A DNA stretch of 64,000 bases from Bradyrhizobium nitroreducens (GTDB lineage Bacteria > Pseudomonadota > Alphaproteobacteria > Rhizobiales > Xanthobacteraceae). How positions within the stretch are numbered: the first letter of the stretch is position 1; each line of letters starts with the position of its first letter. Shown piece by piece: positions 61,646 to 64,000 of this stretch. The DNA lies in assembly GCF_002776695.1 (NCBI RefSeq), contig NZ_LFJC01000003.1, forward strand, positions 6,983,982-7,047,981, written 5' to 3'. Position numbers and translations under genes: made by a program. The notes under the pieces were generated by a model, which saw only the letters and a list, made by a program, of their open reading frames with translations, was not told the DNA's origin and made no database searches.

Positions 61646-62434
61646 TCAGTTCCCCGCGGTGCGATTTTCAAAATAGGTGGAGCGCTGGCCGCGCAGCACG
61701 ATGTCGAAGCGGTAAGCGAGCGAGTCGAACGGCGTCGAGGCGTTGAGATCGAGCGGCGCGACCAGGCGATCGAGCGCATCCTTGTCCGGGATCGTCGTCA
61801 GGATCGGACAGATCGGGATCAGGGGATCGCCCTCGAAATACATCTGCGTGATCAGCCGCTGCGCGAAGCCCGAGCCGAACACGGAGAAATGGATGTGGGC
61901 AGGACGCCAGGAGTTGACGTAGTTGCGCCAGGGATAGGGGCCCGGCTTCACGGTGCGGAAATTGTAATAGCCGGTGTCGTCGGTCAGGGCGCGGCCGCAG
62001 CCGCCGAAATTCGGATCGATCGGCGCCAGATAGGTGTCCTTCTTGTGCCGGTAGCGGCCGCCGGCATTGGCCTGCCAGAACTCGACCAGCGTGTTCGGCA
62101 CGCCCCGGCCGGTCTCGTCGACCACGCGACCATGGACGACGATGCGCTCGCCGATGGGATCGCCGTCCTTGGCGTAGTTGCGGATCAGGTCGTTGTCGAG
62201 CGGACCGAGATCGTTGTGGCCGAACACCGGCCCGGTGATCTCCGAAATCGAATTCTCCAGCGACAGCAGCGCCTGCCGCGGCGAACGCAGCACCGAGGAT
62301 TTGTAGCCGGGCGCATGTGCGGGCGGATGGATGGAGCGATCACGCTGGAAGAAGCCGCCGTCGCCGAGCGGCGGCGTCAAGGGCTCGGGGCGGTTGAGGC
62401 GGGGATCCCGCAAGGCTGGCGCCTGGGCATTCAT
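61646..62434 (-). CDS. pcaH: Protocatechuate 3,4-dioxygenase beta subunit
   Basis: 262 residues. The catalytic subunit with the nonheme Fe(III) ligands: a Tyr in AGGRYRHKKDTYLAPID, a Tyr in YNFRTVKPGPYPWRN (PYPWRN region), and two His in RPAHIHFSVFGSGFAQRL. Also VVHGRVVDETGRGVPNTLVE. First gene of the pcaHG pair, divergent from a LysR-type gene. Confidence 0.95.
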   Translation of the reverse strand: MNAQAPALRDPRLNRPEPLTPPLGDGGFFQRDRSIHPPAHAPGYKSSVLRSPRQALLSLENSISEITGPVFGHNDLGPLDNDLIRNYAKDGDPIGERIVVHGRVVDETGRGVPNTLVEFWQANAGGRYRHKKDTYLAPIDPNFGGCGRALTDDTGYYNFRTVKPGPYPWRNYVNSWRPAHIHFSVFGSGFAQRLITQMYFEGDPLIPICPILTTIPDKDALDRLVAPLDLNASTPFDSLAYRFDIVLRGQRSTYFENRTAGN

Positions 62435-62515
62435 CGTGTCTCTCCCTTCGGCGCCCGGGTCCGGACGCGGCTTATCGGGAGATCATGGCGCGGCCTATTC
62501 CCTGAATAAATAGAT

Positions 62516-62531
62516 CAATTATAATATATTG
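62516..62531. promoter_or_regulatory. A+T-rich dyad and -10-like site between pcaH and the LysR gene
   Basis: CAATTATAATATATTG has matching ends CAAT/ATTG and holds a TATAAT (62520-62525). It is an A+T island in GC-rich DNA, 2 bases before the LysR ATG and 82 from the pcaH start. It fits a LysR-type T-N11-A operator or the promoter of the divergent pair. The regulator's exact site is not proven. Confidence 0.5.
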
Positions 62532-62532
62532 C

Positions 62533-63453
62533 ATGAAAGAAATCGATCATTTGGCCCTCGACGGCCACGCGCTCGAACTGTTCCTCGCCGTGCTGGAGGA
62601 GGGATCGGTCACCGCGGCGGCAACGCGGCTCGGCCTGACGCAATCCGCCGTCAGCCACGGGCTGAACAAGCTGCGGCGGATCGCAGGCGATCCGCTGTTC
62701 GCGAAATCCGGCCGCGGCATCGTCGCCACCGCGCATGCCCAGGCCCTCGCCGCGAAGGCACGGGCGCTGATCGACGAGATGCGAAGCTTTGCCGGCGGCG
62801 TCACGTTCGAGCCGGCCCGCGCGCAGCTTTCGCTGACGATCGCCGCCAATGATTTCCAGCGTGATCTGCTGCTGCCGCGGTTCTTCACCCATGTCGCCGC
62901 GCAGGTGAAGGGCCTGAACCTGCGCGTGATCCCCTCGCAGTCGCCCTCGCCCGCGATGTTGCGCGAAAACCGCTGCGACGTCCTGATCACGCCACTGCCG
63001 CCATCCGGTGTCGATATCGTGCAGAAGCGCCTCTTGAGCGATCATTACGTCTGTTACTTCGATCCCAAGATGCGCGCCGCCCCGGCCGGCCGCGGGGCCT
63101 ATCTCGCGGCGCGGCACATTACGGTCGTCTATACCGACAATGAGCGGCTCGACTTCGACCGCCGGCTGGCCGCCAACGGTCTTCACCGCGACATCGCGAT
63201 CTCCGTGCCGAGCTTCTCCGGCGTGCCGTCCTTCCTTCGCGGCTCGCAGATGCTGGCGAGCATGCCGAGCCTGCTGGCGTCCGGGATCATGCGCGATTTC
63301 GCGCAGACGCGGATCCCGCTGGCGTCCCGCACGCGGACGCTGGCCGAGCTGCCGATGTTCATGGTCTGGCACCAGCGCTATCAGAAGGACCCGGCCCATC
63401 GCTGGGTCAGGAGCCAGCTCGAGACTGTCGCAGCGACGGCCGCCAGGGCGTGA
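62533..63453 (+). CDS. LysR-family regulator of pcaHG (PcaQ/PcaR-like)
   Basis: 306 residues. The N-terminal winged HTH (about 8-66): ALELFLAVLEEGSVTAAATR, LGLTQSAVSHGLNKLRRIAG. The C-terminal effector-binding part has two alpha/beta lobes (TIAANDFQRDLLLPRFFTH, LITPLPPSGVDIVQKRLL, MLASMPSLLASGIMRDFAQT). Divergent from pcaH, hence a likely regulator of protocatechuate catabolism. The effector is inferred. Confidence 0.88.
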   Translation: MKEIDHLALDGHALELFLAVLEEGSVTAAATRLGLTQSAVSHGLNKLRRIAGDPLFAKSGRGIVATAHAQALAAKARALIDEMRSFAGGVTFEPARAQLSLTIAANDFQRDLLLPRFFTHVAAQVKGLNLRVIPSQSPSPAMLRENRCDVLITPLPPSGVDIVQKRLLSDHYVCYFDPKMRAAPAGRGAYLAARHITVVYTDNERLDFDRRLAANGLHRDIAISVPSFSGVPSFLRGSQMLASMPSLLASGIMRDFAQTRIPLASRTRTLAELPMFMVWHQRYQKDPAHRWVRSQLETVAATAARA

Positions 63454-63530
63454 TTGAGGTGCCGCCCTCCGCAAGACTGCCCTTCCCAAACCCACTGGTT
63501 GCGCAGGGGGAGCCACGCTAAAATACGCCC

Positions 63531-64000
63531 ATGACAGTGACCGACATTGCGAGCCGGACCTACAATCACAGCTGGCGGCTGGATCCCATCATCCGCAGCC
63601 TGCTCGACACCGATTTCTACAAGCTGTTGATGTTGCAGATGATTCGGGAAGATTACCCGGATCAGAAGGTAACCTTCTCGGTCATCAACCGTTCGCGTCA
63701 TGTGCGCCTCGCCGACATCATCGACGAGAGTGAGCTGCGCGCCCAGCTCGACCACGCCCGCACCATCCGCTTCACCAAGAAGGAGCTGATCTGGCTCGCC
63801 GGTAACACCTTCTACGGCAAGACCCACATGTTCTCGGCGGACTTCATCCGCTGGCTGGCCGAATTCCGCCTGCCCGAATACGAGCTGCGCAAGGTCGAGG
63901 GCCAGTACGAGCTGCATTTCCACGGGCCATGGACCCACACCACGATGTGGGAGATTCCGGCGCTCGCAATCCTCAACGAGCTGCGCTCCCGTGCCGCGAT
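63531..64000 (+). CDS. pncB: Nicotinate phosphoribosyltransferase, 5' part
   Basis: The first 156 codons; the gene runs off the window. The enzyme joins nicotinate and PRPP to give nicotinate mononucleotide in NAD salvage. Family blocks: SLLDTDFYKLLMLQMIREDY, PDQKVTFSVINRSRHVRLAD, FLIRWLAEF-like FIRWLAEFRLPEYEL, and YELHFHGPWTHTTMWEIPAL. No sign of a break. Not linked in function to the aromatic genes beside it. Confidence 0.93.
   Translation, partial: MTVTDIASRTYNHSWRLDPIIRSLLDTDFYKLLMLQMIREDYPDQKVTFSVINRSRHVRLADIIDESELRAQLDHARTIRFTKKELIWLAGNTFYGKTHMFSADFIRWLAEFRLPEYELRKVEGQYELHFHGPWTHTTMWEIPALAILNELRSRAA

Overview
The window looks like chromosomal DNA of a high-GC alphaproteobacterium, most likely a Bradyrhizobium or close relative. 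This is an inference from the GC-rich third codon positions, the many small secreted Rhizobiales-type proteins, the single-operon chemotaxis locus and the pobA/pcaGH/LysR gene set. I saw no rRNA, tRNA or CRISPR array.

Region 1 (1-3.9 kb) is a mobile-element-scarred edge. It holds an IS481-family copy cut by the window start, a polysaccharide polymerase/ligase gene whose 3' end reads into that IS, a small membrane protein, and a decayed, truncated IS66-type element.

Region 2 (4.0-31.8 kb) is an exopolysaccharide (EPS) locus. GDP-fucose supply is encoded by gmd and fcl, with a WcaI-like glycosyltransferase. An ExoY/WcaJ-type initiating sugar-phosphate transferase, two FkbM methyltransferases, two further glycosyltransferases, a Wzx flippase, a Wzy-like polymerase and a secreted GH16-like glycanase follow. 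Export is by the Wzc tyrosine autokinase and the Wza lipoprotein. Two more polymerase/ligase-like membrane proteins, a LapG-like cysteine protease and a metallophosphatase close the locus. The strain-variable core (about 10.9 kb to somewhere in wzc near 21-22 kb) is visibly A+T richer than its flanks. Its left edge lies inside the 3' end of the initiating transferase gene, as expected if the core was exchanged by recombination.

Region 3 (31.8-41.7 kb) is a tract of small, mostly secreted or single-TM proteins, including a group with an 'AQGTKDQ'-like mature N-terminus and three ORFs under 60 codons. It also carries a CSS/EAL c-di-GMP phosphodiesterase, a VanZ-like protein, a CHRD protein and a GrlR-family protein.

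Region 4 (41.8-57.5 kb) is signalling. A minus-strand chemotaxis operon runs STAS-cheY-cheA-cheW-mcp-cheW-mcp-cheR-cheB-soluble MCP-like protein, with several TGATG/ATGA stop-start overlaps. An HD-GYP response regulator diverges from it, followed by a secreted protein paired with a CHASE2 adenylate cyclase.

Region 5 (57.5-64 kb) starts with an ISAs1-family element with clear inverted repeats and a 10-bp target duplication, inserted in one arm of a large inverted repeat. Then come pobA and its divergent AraC regulator, pcaH-pcaG with a divergent LysR regulator (4-hydroxybenzoate to protocatechuate to beta-carboxymuconate), and the 5' part of pncB, cut by the window end.
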